The notes under the pieces are model-generated. The model had not been told where the DNA came from, searched no databases, and saw only the letters and a list, made by a program, of their open reading frames with translations. The position numbers and the translations under genes are program-made. Below are positions 36,265 through 45,720 of a stretch of DNA of 64,000 nt, one piece after another. The stretch is from CAVSWT01 sp963782985 (GTDB lineage: Bacteria; Bacteroidota; Ignavibacteria; Ignavibacteriales; Ignavibacteriaceae), in assembly GCA_963782985.1 (NCBI GenBank), contig CAWALU010000009.1, positions 1 through 64,000 of the forward strand. The letters run 5' to 3'. How positions within the stretch are numbered: the first letter of the stretch is position 1; every line of letters begins with the position of its first letter.

Positions 36265-37200
36265 CTAAGTAATATTATGCTTGCTTTCCCCTATCAGCGA
36301 ATCCGGATCAACATGGATTGTTATGTTGCTTAAGTGAGGAATATTTTTGATCAATAAATTATGGGCGTCTACGGCAATATGATGCCCTTCGCTAACTGAT
36401 AAATTTTCCGGAACAGCAATACTTAAATCTATGCGGAGTTCGTGCCCCACCCATCTTGCTTTAACATCGTGAACGCTTTTTACTCCGTTAACATGCTTAA
36501 CAATTTTTTCAACTTCATCTAAAAGTTTTGGATCAACTACGTCCATTAGTCTTTTAAATATTTCTTTTGAAGTTTCAACTACAATTCCGAAAATAAATAA
36601 ACTGATTACCACTCCGATTATCGGATCTAAAATTGGGTAACCGAGTGAAACTCCGACAGCGCCAACCAAAACCCCGAGAGAAGTTAATCCATCTATTCGG
36701 GAATGCTTCCCATCAGCCACCAAAGCGGCGCTGCCGATTTTCTCTCCAGTTTTAATTCTATATTGAGCGACAATTTCATTCCCAATAAAACCGATTACCG
36801 CAGCAGCCATAACCCAGTAAATATGAGAAATATTATCGACACTTTGGAATTTTAAGATAGATTCATAAACAGCAATTACGGCGCTTACAATAATCACGAA
36901 TAAAATTAAAATTCCTGCTATGTCTTCCGACCTGCCGTAACCGTAAGTAAGATTTCTTGTGGGCTTTCGTCTGCTTAAAGAGAAGGCAATCCACAAAGGA
37001 ATAGCTGTCATCGCGTCGGCAAAGTTATGGATGGTATCAGCGAGCAGAGCGGCGCTGCTTGAAATGTAAACTACAAATAATTGAAACACTCCGGTAATCA
37101 TTAAACCGATTAAGGAAATTTTAAGAGTGCGGATTCCCTCTTCTGTAAAACTTTGCTTTGCAGTTTCTTGAATTTGAACTTGAGACATAAAGCTCGCCAT
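36265..37200 (-). CDS. Cation diffusion facilitator family transporter
   Basis: The 311-residue protein has about six membrane helices. The two metal-site motifs are ADTIHNFADA (His58, Asp62) and GKHSRIDGLTS, the H-x3-D pair of this family. A cytoplasmic domain with DVKARWVGHELRIDLSIAVP follows. CDF proteins export divalent metals such as Zn2+, Fe2+ or Co2+ in exchange for protons. The His at the first site is compatible with Zn2+ or Fe2+, but the substrate is not certain. It follows the lipoprotein gene by 91 bases. Confidence 0.92.
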   Translation of the reverse strand: MASFMSQVQIQETAKQSFTEEGIRTLKISLIGLMITGVFQLFVVYISSSAALLADTIHNFADAMTAIPLWIAFSLSRRKPTRNLTYGYGRSEDIAGILILFVIIVSAVIAVYESILKFQSVDNISHIYWVMAAAVIGFIGNEIVAQYRIKTGEKIGSAALVADGKHSRIDGLTSLGVLVGAVGVSLGYPILDPIIGVVISLFIFGIVVETSKEIFKRLMDVVDPKLLDEVEKIVKHVNGVKSVHDVKARWVGHELRIDLSIAVPENLSVSEGHHIAVDAHNLLIKNIPHLSNITIHVDPDSLIGESKHNIT

Positions 37201-37291
37201 TAAATGAAAGCTAATCTATCCAATTAAAATATTAATAGTAATAGCATTTTAAAAGTTGGATTGAGTCTCAATTTCAATTAAGGTTAGACTT

Positions 37292-38152
37292 TTATGTTAC
37301 TCCCATTTTCCAATTTGCATCATTTAAAATTCCTTGCTTGTCTAATATTTTTCGTAATTCCGGTTCCAGCGATTCTTCCTGCGCTTTGATCTTAATATTT
37401 TTTGTAACCTCGTCGTAAATTTTTTGATCCGGTATTCTATTTATTTGAAGAGTTAACAGTTCAGATATTTTTTTATTTTTATTTCCTTTAATTATAATAT
37501 AACCAACAATGCCAATCAGAAGAGCAATAACGCCGCCGGCGCTCCACAGCAAAGCCGAAGCATGTTCTTGAATAAATCCTGTTCCTTCTTTTAAATCTTT
37601 GGTTAGTCTTGGTTGAAATTCATTGTACTTTAAGATCAAAGCATTTGACGCGCTGTATATAATAGAATCAATCATCGTTTTTGTTTTTAAGCCAATAAGC
37701 TCATTTCTCAATTCAGCAACATTGCTTGCGGTTTTTGCGCCCAATAATTCTTCGCGCAGCGCCGCTAATCTTGCCGTCGTATTTTCACCAAGCAGCTCGT
37801 TTCTTATCTCCGCAATTTGATTATTTGCGGTTCCGCCAATTTGCCTTAGACGAGCTTGCAGAACTTCCCCCAGCAGCGAATCAATTAAAATTGAAAAATT
37901 TTTATTCGCGGTTGTGGTAAGATTAATAATAACAGAATCCATCAGCATATTAAGATTCTCTTTTGTCTTTTCATTGATAATGGAATCTCTTGCGCCCTTT
38001 GTAATATTTCCGCCGAGAGACGATAAAAGCGAATCTCTATCTTCCAACGATTCCATAAATCCATCGCCCAAGTTGCTGCCCACTCCCTTCCAAACTGAAC
38101 ATCCATTCATCAAAAGAAATGTGAGAATAAAAAATATTAGATACTTCATCAT
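37292..38152 (-). CDS. Hypothetical lipoprotein with coiled-coil repeats and one membrane helix
   Basis: The 286-residue protein has a lipoprotein signal with Cys at about residue 18 (LLMNGCSVWKG). A central region repeats a near-heptad unit three times: IAEIRNELLGENT, LAALREELLGAKT and VAELRNELIGLKT. A membrane helix follows (LLWSAGGVIALLIGIVGYIII, around residues 208-228), then a charged tail. Lipid anchor plus a downstream helix is unusual and suggests it spans or bridges compartments. It lies 25 bases after the metallophosphoesterase gene. No family recognised. Confidence 0.7.
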   Translation of the reverse strand: MMKYLIFFILTFLLMNGCSVWKGVGSNLGDGFMESLEDRDSLLSSLGGNITKGARDSIINEKTKENLNMLMDSVIINLTTTANKNFSILIDSLLGEVLQARLRQIGGTANNQIAEIRNELLGENTTARLAALREELLGAKTASNVAELRNELIGLKTKTMIDSIIYSASNALILKYNEFQPRLTKDLKEGTGFIQEHASALLWSAGGVIALLIGIVGYIIIKGNKNKKISELLTLQINRIPDQKIYDEVTKNIKIKAQEESLEPELRKILDKQGILNDANWKMGVT

Positions 38153-38177
38153 CGTTACCTTTAATTATTATTTTGTT

Positions 38178-39686
38178 TTAATCTTTTTTTATGAGGCTAA
38201 GATATTCAGGACGATTAGCATCGTCATTCCATCTTTGAAGCGGAGAGCTTTTTAAATTTCCATCATTATCAATAATGACGCGAAGAAAAATATAAGTTTT
38301 ATCAAAACGTATTTCCGCGCTTGAAATTTCTACTACCGGAATCCATGTTCCGGTGTTAAAAAATTTTTTTCCGTTGTTATTAAATTGATCCGGATTATGC
38401 GTGTGACCAAAAGTTATTAATTCTATTTTTGGTCTCTTAGCAAAAACATTTTGAGCAAAACTTGATAGCGTGCTTGGCTCTTCAAGCTGAAAGTAAGCGA
38501 CAACGCGAGCAAATAAATATGATAAAAATAATGTTCCGAAGTTTCCGAGAAAATTCATTCCTTCCTGCAATAAGCGGCTTAAAATTCCGCTTGAGTTTTC
38601 AGGCTGCGAACTATTAAAAATTGGAGAAATATAATCCCAAAATCCTATCGCAAATAAAACTACAGGAATTAAAATTGCTATGGCGGCGGTAAACACGCGC
38701 TGAAACATATACTTGTAATATTTTTTAGGAATAATTAAAATCATAAAAGGTATATGCTGAAATAAAAATTTTAAACCTAAAAAAAATCTTTCGCGAAGCA
38801 GCAGCGGCAAAATGTTTTGACTGGGGCGCGTGTTATCTAAAAACGGATAAAGTAATTCAATATGATTTAGCAAGTAACGATTAAAAAATGATCCGAAAGG
38901 AATGTTTAATTCTTTTTTATTATCGATTAGTGCATCGCCAATACAAGTGGTAAAGCGGTCGTAAATATGCCCGTGTTCAATATAAAATTTTTCATTTATT
39001 AAAAGGCTGTTATCAATAAAGATAAGGTTAGGGATTATTTTTTCATTTAGATTTTTTTCAGCGTCAATATTTTCCCCCACATCGTTTTGCGAGAAAAATA
39101 ATCTGAAATAATTTCTAACAGCTCTCCAGTATAATTCTAAATCATGATTGCCTTTAAGAATAATTAATTTATTACCATCATTAAGCCAAAGCGTTAAAGC
39201 GTCAAAAACTTCTTTATGACCTTTAACAGCGCGGTCTAATTTCCAAACTGATTTGTAGTCGTCAGTTTTTAATCCAAATTTTTTTTCTTTATCGCTAATT
39301 GATTTTTTTAGTTCATCTACAGTTTTATTTATTCCAATCTCGTCAAGAATATTTTTCCAATTTTCAAATTCTTTATCGGAATTTGGGAATGACGCAATTC
39401 TCATAAAATCAACAAAGTCGCCATTAATAATTAATGTGGAATTTGGATAAGATTTATTTGCAATTAAATATTCTACAAATCTTTTAAAAGAAGAATCGGC
39501 AAAAAAGTTTTCGGTTCCCTGGTAGCTGAAATTAGATTGAATGCCTTCCCCTAAATGTAGGTCGCTGATTATATAAAAATCAGTTTGGGTTAATTGCATT
39601 TGAACTTCTTTTTCAGAATAAGACGCAGCTCCACTTTCATTTTCACACTCTAACAAAAGCTTTATAATATTGCTGTTCGAGCTCAT
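38178..39686 (-). CDS. Metallophosphoesterase with membrane segments inside the domain
   Basis: The calcineurin-like motifs are complete: FYIISDLHLGEG, LIINGDFVDFMR, LILKGNHDLELYW, YIEHGHIYDRF and ELITFGHTHNPDQF. Between the last two lie roughly 150 residues with two or three hydrophobic helices (TAAIAILIPVVLFAIGFWD, and GTLFLSYLFARVVAYF). The N-terminal 29 residues before MQLTQTDFYI are not part of the fold, so the start could be internal. Relatives include LpxH-type and UDP-sugar phosphohydrolases, but the substrate is not clear. It lies 175 bases from the NadE-like gene and may be its own transcript. Confidence 0.82.
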   Translation of the reverse strand: MSSNSNIIKLLLECENESGAASYSEKEVQMQLTQTDFYIISDLHLGEGIQSNFSYQGTENFFADSSFKRFVEYLIANKSYPNSTLIINGDFVDFMRIASFPNSDKEFENWKNILDEIGINKTVDELKKSISDKEKKFGLKTDDYKSVWKLDRAVKGHKEVFDALTLWLNDGNKLIILKGNHDLELYWRAVRNYFRLFFSQNDVGENIDAEKNLNEKIIPNLIFIDNSLLINEKFYIEHGHIYDRFTTCIGDALIDNKKELNIPFGSFFNRYLLNHIELLYPFLDNTRPSQNILPLLLRERFFLGLKFLFQHIPFMILIIPKKYYKYMFQRVFTAAIAILIPVVLFAIGFWDYISPIFNSSQPENSSGILSRLLQEGMNFLGNFGTLFLSYLFARVVAYFQLEEPSTLSSFAQNVFAKRPKIELITFGHTHNPDQFNNNGKKFFNTGTWIPVVEISSAEIRFDKTYIFLRVIIDNDGNLKSSPLQRWNDDANRPEYLSLIKKD

Positions 39687-39861
39687 GATTAAACGCTTTC
39701 TATTTATTAAAAAGAATTATGTTAGCAAGCGGTGGTCAGCGAACGGAGGGAAAAGTATCTGAAAATATTTTCAAAATAGAAATTAAAAAGAAATGTTTTA
39801 TTTGAATTGAAAATACAATTTTAAATTAAAAAAAGAAATTAATAATTTTATTAAATTGGAT

Positions 39862-40821
39862 TTAGAGAGGTTCCCGTCGCAAATATTCAGTAGTGGTAAT
39901 TTTTCTTTGAATATCATTAATAACATTTTCAACTTGCTGGGTGGAAAGCTGTAAATCATGGGCAATTTTCTCTGATTCAATTCCCCGTTCCCATCCGATC
40001 CAAATTTTATCCAAAGTATCGAACGGAATTCTGAAGAAAAATTCTTCTTGAGTTTGCTCTGCGCTGTATGTGTCGGTAGTAGGAATTCTATTTCTAATTT
40101 CTGCTGGTATTCCCAAATATTCGGCAAGTTGATAAACTTGAGTTTTAAAAAGATGTGCGATTGGTTTTATGTCTGCGGCGCCGTCGCCATGTTTTACAAA
40201 AAAACCTTGCTCATGTTCATTTTTATTTCCAGTGCCAATAACAGCAAAGTTTCTTGCGTCGGCGTGAAAATAAAGCATACTCATGCGAGCGCGCTGTTTA
40301 AAATTTGAAGAGGCGACAATTTCTAAATATTCTTTAACTGGTAAGCGCAAAGTAGTTTCCTCGCCTTCGGGCGAAAATATTTTTACATAAAAAACATTTA
40401 AGGTATCTTTTTGAAGAAGATTATCAGGCAGAATTATTTTTGCTTTATAACTATTATCAAATTCAGGGAACACTCTTTTAATCGCTTCATCTCGCCTTCT
40501 GTAACACCCGAACCCTTCAAGAGCGCCGGTAATATCGTCGATAGTATATTTTACTCCAAAAGTTTTACATAAGCTTCTCCCCAGTGTAAAATTATCTTTG
40601 CTTGATTCTTTTTCAGGAAGCATAACTCCCAAAACTTTAGTGGGACCAAAAGCTTTTACGCATAAAGCTAAAACAACCGAAGAATCTATGCCGCCGCTAA
40701 TCCCAATAACCGCCCCACGTTTTTTAAGGATTTTGCTCATATCATCTTTTAATTTAGAAATTATTTTTTCAGATTCTTGTCGCGCATTAATATGAATTAA
40801 TTCTTTTATTGAACTGGACAT
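39862..40821 (-). CDS. NadE-like ammonia-dependent NAD synthase family protein
   Basis: The 319-residue protein has the ATP-pyrophosphatase loop GISGGIDSSVVLAL and a NadE-like core (SNFKQRARMSMLYFHAD, VIGTGNKNEHEQGFFVKHGD, and PIAHLFKTQVYQLAEYLG). No glutaminase domain is present. It carries an insert of about 40 residues before SNFKQ and ends with PTTDTYSAEQTQEEFFF, in place of the PSADL-type motif of housekeeping NadE. It lies 25 bases after an AMP-ligase in an ACP/AsnB operon, suggesting a dedicated amide-forming role. A general NAD synthase role is still possible. Confidence 0.8.
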   Translation of the reverse strand: MSSSIKELIHINARQESEKIISKLKDDMSKILKKRGAVIGISGGIDSSVVLALCVKAFGPTKVLGVMLPEKESSKDNFTLGRSLCKTFGVKYTIDDITGALEGFGCYRRRDEAIKRVFPEFDNSYKAKIILPDNLLQKDTLNVFYVKIFSPEGEETTLRLPVKEYLEIVASSNFKQRARMSMLYFHADARNFAVIGTGNKNEHEQGFFVKHGDGAADIKPIAHLFKTQVYQLAEYLGIPAEIRNRIPTTDTYSAEQTQEEFFFRIPFDTLDKIWIGWERGIESEKIAHDLQLSTQQVENVINDIQRKITTTEYLRREPL

Positions 40822-40846
40822 TTATTCTCCAAAAAATTTTAAGTAA

Positions 40847-42448
40847 TTAAAAAGTTAAAGACATTAAAGATTTTTTATCGATCTTTCCGTTTATACTTTT
40901 GGGGAGTTGATCGATAAAAGCAATATATTTTGGAACCATAAACGGTTCAAGTTTTTCAAAACAAAATTTGAAAATATCTTTATCAGTTAAGTTTGAATCC
41001 GGCTTTTTCACAACAAATGCCTTAATTGCATTTCCCAAAATTTGATCTTGCACGGGAATTATGGCGGCGTCAAATATTCCTTCCAAGCTGCATATTACAT
41101 GCTCAACTTCTTTAGGGCTAACTTTTTCTCCCTTAGTTTTTATTATATCATCTTTACGGGTAACGAAATACAAGTAGCCTTCCTCATCTTTTTTAAAAAG
41201 ATCTCCCGAATATAATAATATTTCCCCGTTAAGTTTTCCCTTGCGAAACGTTTTATTAGTCAGTTCAGGAGCATTCCAATAACCGCGCATAACATTAGAG
41301 CCGCGAACTACTAATTCCCCGACTTCGCCGGCGGCGGCTTCATCGCCGTTTTCTTTGATTAAAAATACTTCGCAATTTGGAATTGCTTTACCAACTGAAT
41401 TTGGTCTTTTTTCTATTTCATCAGGATTGAGATATGAAACTCTTTGGCATTCGGTCAATCCATACATCGAAAATATTTTTGTGTTCGGCAAAATATTTTT
41501 CAATCTTAAAATTCTTTCCGCAGAAAGCGCAGCGCCTGCATTAGTAATATATCGTAAAGAACTTAAGTCGTACTTTTCTATATTTTTTAAATTGAAAAGC
41601 AAAGCGAATATTGTTGGAACCATTGGAAAACCGGTTGCTTTTTCTTTTTCAATTAATTGAAGAATTTTGATTGGAAACATAAATGAAGATTCTAATATCA
41701 CCGTGCCGCCGCAAATTATACTTGCAATAACCTGGTAAAGTCCATAACCAAATGATAAAGGCAAAACATTTAGAACTATATCGCTGCTGTCGTTTTGGAG
41801 ATATTTAATTATGCTTTTTGAAACTGCAAGCATATTTAAATGCGAAGTCATAACTCCTTTAGGTTCGCCAGTAGTGCCGGAAGTGTATAACAAAGTTGTT
41901 AGGTCGCAATCAATTATATTATCATCGATTGGATTGCTGTGATCGTCAATTTTTTCATTAAAATTATTTATTAAATCATCCCACTTCAGCGCATCTATTT
42001 TTTGATTAACTAAGGCTTCATCGCCGTTATTTATTAATGCAATTTTGAGATGAGCGTTAATATTTTTTAATGCTTGATTTACAACTTTATATTTTTTGCC
42101 GCTTGTAATTATTAAAGCAGCCGCAGAATCATTAATTATATAACTTAATTTTTCCGATTTAATTGCATCGTTAAGAATTATAAAAACTGCGCCGGCTTTT
42201 AAAACTCCATATAAGGCAACTACACTGTCGGCAGGATTTTCTGTAAAAATAATAATTCTATCTTGTCTTTTTATTCCAATTTTTTTTAATGATGATGCAA
42301 GGTTGGTGGTTTTTTTATCAAGCTCTTTGTATGTAATTCTCCGGCCATTAAATACAACCGCAGTTTTATCCGGAAAGCGTGCGGCGCTTCTGGTTAAAAA
42401 TTCGTGGACTAATACTGGATCAATTATATTTTGTGGTTCGCTTGTCAA
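40847..42448 (-). CDS. AMP-dependent acyl-CoA/acyl-ACP synthetase
   Basis: The 533-residue ANL-superfamily enzyme has the P-loop TLLYTSGTTGEPKGVMTSH, the A5-like SMYGLTECQRVSYL, the hinge region LLYSGDLFKKDEEGYLYFV, and the catalytic lysine in PKSINGKIDKKSL. It activates a carboxylic acid as the adenylate and transfers it to a thiol, probably on the ACP encoded two genes upstream. It overlaps the AsnB gene by 29 bases. Similar ligases accompany amidotransferases and ACPs in exosortase-A-associated polysaccharide loci. Confidence 0.88.
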   Translation of the reverse strand: MTSEPQNIIDPVLVHEFLTRSAARFPDKTAVVFNGRRITYKELDKKTTNLASSLKKIGIKRQDRIIIFTENPADSVVALYGVLKAGAVFIILNDAIKSEKLSYIINDSAAALIITSGKKYKVVNQALKNINAHLKIALINNGDEALVNQKIDALKWDDLINNFNEKIDDHSNPIDDNIIDCDLTTLLYTSGTTGEPKGVMTSHLNMLAVSKSIIKYLQNDSSDIVLNVLPLSFGYGLYQVIASIICGGTVILESSFMFPIKILQLIEKEKATGFPMVPTIFALLFNLKNIEKYDLSSLRYITNAGAALSAERILRLKNILPNTKIFSMYGLTECQRVSYLNPDEIEKRPNSVGKAIPNCEVFLIKENGDEAAAGEVGELVVRGSNVMRGYWNAPELTNKTFRKGKLNGEILLYSGDLFKKDEEGYLYFVTRKDDIIKTKGEKVSPKEVEHVICSLEGIFDAAIIPVQDQILGNAIKAFVVKKPDSNLTDKDIFKFCFEKLEPFMVPKYIAFIDQLPKSINGKIDKKSLMSLTF

Positions 42449-44405
42449 TTAAAATATCTAAATTAAAATTTGTATTTAAATCGGAATTAAAATTTTTCAC
42501 AAATAAATCATAAATAACTTGGGTTGAAAAAATTCCGGTCAAAGCCATATTATCCCATTCATTCGGGTTTTCAAATTTACGAATTTTATTAAATAACTTT
42601 TCAGTTTTTACTTCATCAAAAATCCCATAATCTTTAATGACTTCCGATGAACAATAACTCTCAAACATTTTTTTATTTTTGATGTTGAGCAGGCTATGCT
42701 TTATGGGCGCTCTGTAAGGGTGCTTTGAACGTTTAACTATTTTTTCCGGAAGAGAATTTCTAAACAATTTTTTTAATAGAAATTTTTCATTCATACCAAA
42801 TATTTTCCATTTTGATGGAACCTTTCCCATAAATTCTATAAGTCTGTGATCCAAAAATGGAAATCTAATTTCAATAGAGTTTGCCATTGCAACTCTATCG
42901 CCTTGAGATGATAAAAGATAGTTACTTAAGAAAGTTGTAACCTCTATAAATTGAGCTTTAGAAAGAAAGTCAAGCTTCGCGAAATTTTGAGGAAGCAAAC
43001 TATCAAATGAATCATAATTATTTTGTGTTGCAAAACTTTTAACTTCAGGCGAAAAAAAGTTTTTTAATTTATTGGTATTCTGCCATCGAATAAGATGAGA
43101 AAAATATTTGTAATCAATATTTTCAATTCCATTTCCGAAAAATGCTTTTAGAGTCGGCTTTAATTTTGGATCGTTCAAAATATAAGGATATAATTTACCG
43201 AGCAGCAAAGGACGAATTTTTGATTTAGGGTTTCTTCCCCAAAACCAGCGCGCTTTCGTTTCCCGGAAAATATTATAACCGCCAAAAAATTCATCGGCTC
43301 CTTCGCCTGTTAAAACCACTTTTAAATTTTCATTTTTTACCGCGTTAGAAAGCATAAATAAAGGAACCGGAGCTGTTCTTAAAATTGGTTTTTCAATATT
43401 CCAAAGCACACGGGGAAATACCGAACCTATTTCTTCATTTGACGCCGTTATTTCTTTGTGATTTGTGCGAAGCTTCTGAACCATTTCATTTTGAAAAATT
43501 CCTTCATCATATTTTTCATCTTCAAAACGAACTCCAAAAGTTTTTAATTGATTATTAAAACTTGTATTAACTATTGAAGTAATTATTGACGAATCTAATC
43601 CTCCGCTTAAATAGGCGCCTACTGGAACATCAGCGCGAAGCCGCAATTTTATCGAATCATACAGAAGAGAATTTATTTCATCCGTAATTTTATTGAGAGG
43701 TAAATTTAATTGTTCATCCGGGGCGTAAAATGGAAGCTGCCAAAATTTTTTTAAATCAAGCTCTTCTTTAGAAATTTTTAGATAATGACCGGGCGGGACT
43801 TCTTTAATATTTTTGAAGATAGTTTCTCCGGGAAGAGTCGTCCAATAAGTAAAAATCTGGTCGAGACTTGGGCTACTAATCTCCCGTGGAATTTCATTAT
43901 CAAAAGCAAAAATGGCTTTTATTTCTGAAGCAAAAATAAATTGATTATTATGAATTGTGTAGTGAAGCGGTCTAATTCCTAATCTATCTCTTGCAAGCAA
44001 TAACTCATTTGTTTTTGAATTCCAAATTGCAAATGAAAACTGACCGTTTAAATAATTAAGGAAATCGATTCCCTTTTCTTCATAAAGATGAAGAATAACT
44101 TCCGTATCTGTATTTGTATAAAACTTATGACCGGCTTTAAGTAGATCGTCTTTTAATTCGGGATAATTAAAAATTTCGCCATTAAAGGTAATCCATAATG
44201 ATTGATCTTCATTATGTATTGGCTGAGCGCCGCCTTTTATTCCGATTATGCTTAATCTTAAATGAGTTAGTCCAACCTGATCATCAATATAAATTCCTAC
44301 TTCATCAGGTCCCCTATGCCTTAAAATGGAGATTGTTTTTTTTAGGTCATCGAGAATTATCGGTTTGGGATTTTTGAGATGGAGAACCCCAGCAATTCCG
44401 CACAT
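42420..44405 (-). CDS. Asparagine synthase-like glutamine amidotransferase
   Basis: The 661-residue protein starts MCGIAGVLHL, with Cys2 as the glutaminase nucleophile. It has the class II amidotransferase segments RHRGPDEVGIYID and FNGEIFNYPELKDDL. The synthetase domain has the ATP loop GAYLSGGLDSSIITSIV. It is somewhat longer than the usual 590-630 residues of AsnB enzymes in biosynthetic loci. Gene order ACP, AsnB-like, ligase suggests amidation of an ACP-bound or sugar carboxylate rather than asparagine synthesis. It starts two bases after the ACP stop. Confidence 0.9.
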   Translation of the reverse strand: MCGIAGVLHLKNPKPIILDDLKKTISILRHRGPDEVGIYIDDQVGLTHLRLSIIGIKGGAQPIHNEDQSLWITFNGEIFNYPELKDDLLKAGHKFYTNTDTEVILHLYEEKGIDFLNYLNGQFSFAIWNSKTNELLLARDRLGIRPLHYTIHNNQFIFASEIKAIFAFDNEIPREISSPSLDQIFTYWTTLPGETIFKNIKEVPPGHYLKISKEELDLKKFWQLPFYAPDEQLNLPLNKITDEINSLLYDSIKLRLRADVPVGAYLSGGLDSSIITSIVNTSFNNQLKTFGVRFEDEKYDEGIFQNEMVQKLRTNHKEITASNEEIGSVFPRVLWNIEKPILRTAPVPLFMLSNAVKNENLKVVLTGEGADEFFGGYNIFRETKARWFWGRNPKSKIRPLLLGKLYPYILNDPKLKPTLKAFFGNGIENIDYKYFSHLIRWQNTNKLKNFFSPEVKSFATQNNYDSFDSLLPQNFAKLDFLSKAQFIEVTTFLSNYLLSSQGDRVAMANSIEIRFPFLDHRLIEFMGKVPSKWKIFGMNEKFLLKKLFRNSLPEKIVKRSKHPYRAPIKHSLLNIKNKKMFESYCSSEVIKDYGIFDEVKTEKLFNKIRKFENPNEWDNMALTGIFSTQVIYDLFVKNFNSDLNTNFNLDILIDKRTTKYN

Positions 44406-44407
44406 GA

Positions 44408-44665
44408 TTAATTAGGGGAGTTAACTAATTGTTTCTTTTGTAGAAAAGCGGCAACAGTATTTAAACTTGAAAAATTTTCGGGAATTAAATCTTCATCTTC
44501 GATGGTTAAGTTGTATGTTTCTTCTATGTAGCTAACTAATTCTAAAATACCTGTAGAATCAATAATACCTTTTTCAAAAAAGTTAGTATCATTGGATACA
44601 TGAGCGCCGTCGCCAAATAAAAAATTCTCTACTACAAACTCTCTTATTGTTGGTATATATTCCAT
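44408..44665 (-). CDS. Acyl carrier protein
   Basis: The 85-residue protein has the phosphopantetheine serine in KGIIDSTGILELVSYIEE and the acidic second helix ETYNLTIEDEDL. It differs from the ACP at 5,261 and is not a clear housekeeping AcpP, whose motif is DSLDTVE. It heads the tight ligase/AsnB/NadE operon, so it is likely their shared carrier. A 297-base gap separates it from the acetyltransferase gene upstream. Confidence 0.88.
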   Translation of the reverse strand: MEYIPTIREFVVENFLFGDGAHVSNDTNFFEKGIIDSTGILELVSYIEETYNLTIEDEDLIPENFSSLNTVAAFLQKKQLVNSPN

Positions 44666-44962
44666 AAACTTTTAGTTTAATTTTGATTTAATAAATTTAT
44701 TCACAAAATAAAACAAATTTCGTGCTAAAAAAAATAACGAAAATTAAAGAAATTATTAAAATTTATAACCTAAAATGTTGCATTTTTTAATCTTTTCTGA
44801 GAAACCTAAATAAATTGAGAAACTGAAATAAAAAAATTTAACTATACAAAAATTTTAGTAATTCTAATTTGTTCAAATTTTCAATTAACATATAGCAAGA
44901 AAAATTAAAAATCAAGAATAATTTCATGTCGGATGATTAATTGCATTTTCGAATTTAGAAAT

Positions 44963-45472
44963 TTAAATCGATTTATTTTTTTTGCTGCGAAATGGCTTTA
45001 ACCCTTGAACAAATTCTTCATAAGAGTATTCATGAGTAAGAGGCGTTGTTACGCGAGCTAAAGGACCGGGATTTTCATTCCCCCAAAAAGTATGCGGCGG
45101 AACATTTCGAGATACAACCGTGCCGCCTCTTATTACAGCTCCTTCGCCAATTGTTACATTGGGCAAAATTACACAATGAGGACCAATATATACGTCTTTT
45201 TCTATTACTACTTTTCCAAATTCATTTTTAGACCTAGACCCCCAATGCAAATGTGTAAAAATTGTAGAACGCAAACCTATTGTAACATTTTCTCCAATTG
45301 TAACTGCATCAGGATATAGTTGATCAATATATACAAATTGACCTATCCAAACATTGTTTCCAACATTTACGCCTCTTTTCTTTTGAAGCCATGGTCTAAC
45401 ATTACCGCCCCCCGCTAAAAAAAAAGCAAGAATTTGTAATATTCGATTTAAAATAATCTTCATTTTTTCCAC
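44963..45472 (-). CDS. Hexapeptide-repeat (WcaF-like) acetyltransferase
   Basis: The 169-residue protein has left-handed beta-helix hexapeptide repeats, including VNVGNNVWIGQFVYID and IGENVTIGLRSTIFTH. The catalytic histidine region is FTHLHWGSRS and the later repeats are VYIGPHCVILPNVTIGEGA. WcaF-type enzymes O-acetylate sugars in exopolysaccharide or lipopolysaccharide synthesis. It is on the same strand as the ACP operon but about 300 bases upstream, so co-transcription is uncertain. Its presence supports a surface-polysaccharide setting for those genes. Confidence 0.85.
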   Translation of the reverse strand: MEKMKIILNRILQILAFFLAGGGNVRPWLQKKRGVNVGNNVWIGQFVYIDQLYPDAVTIGENVTIGLRSTIFTHLHWGSRSKNEFGKVVIEKDVYIGPHCVILPNVTIGEGAVIRGGTVVSRNVPPHTFWGNENPGPLARVTTPLTHEYSYEEFVQGLKPFRSKKNKSI

Positions 45473-45720
45473 TTTTAGAGTAAAAAAGAATATTAACTTT
45501 TTTATCTGTCAATAATAATCAAAACAAGTTAATCTAACAAACAAACAAAAAATTTTAATATTTATTAATTTCACTTATAAATTATATAGCGTGAAAAATT
45601 CAATTTACGGAAAGTTTTAAAGAAATTATAACTCAGCCCTACTTTCTTCTTCATCTAATGCGGGCGATCAAACAAAGAATTTTTTATAGGACTGAGTTTA
45701 ATATTTGGCGAGTGATGTAA

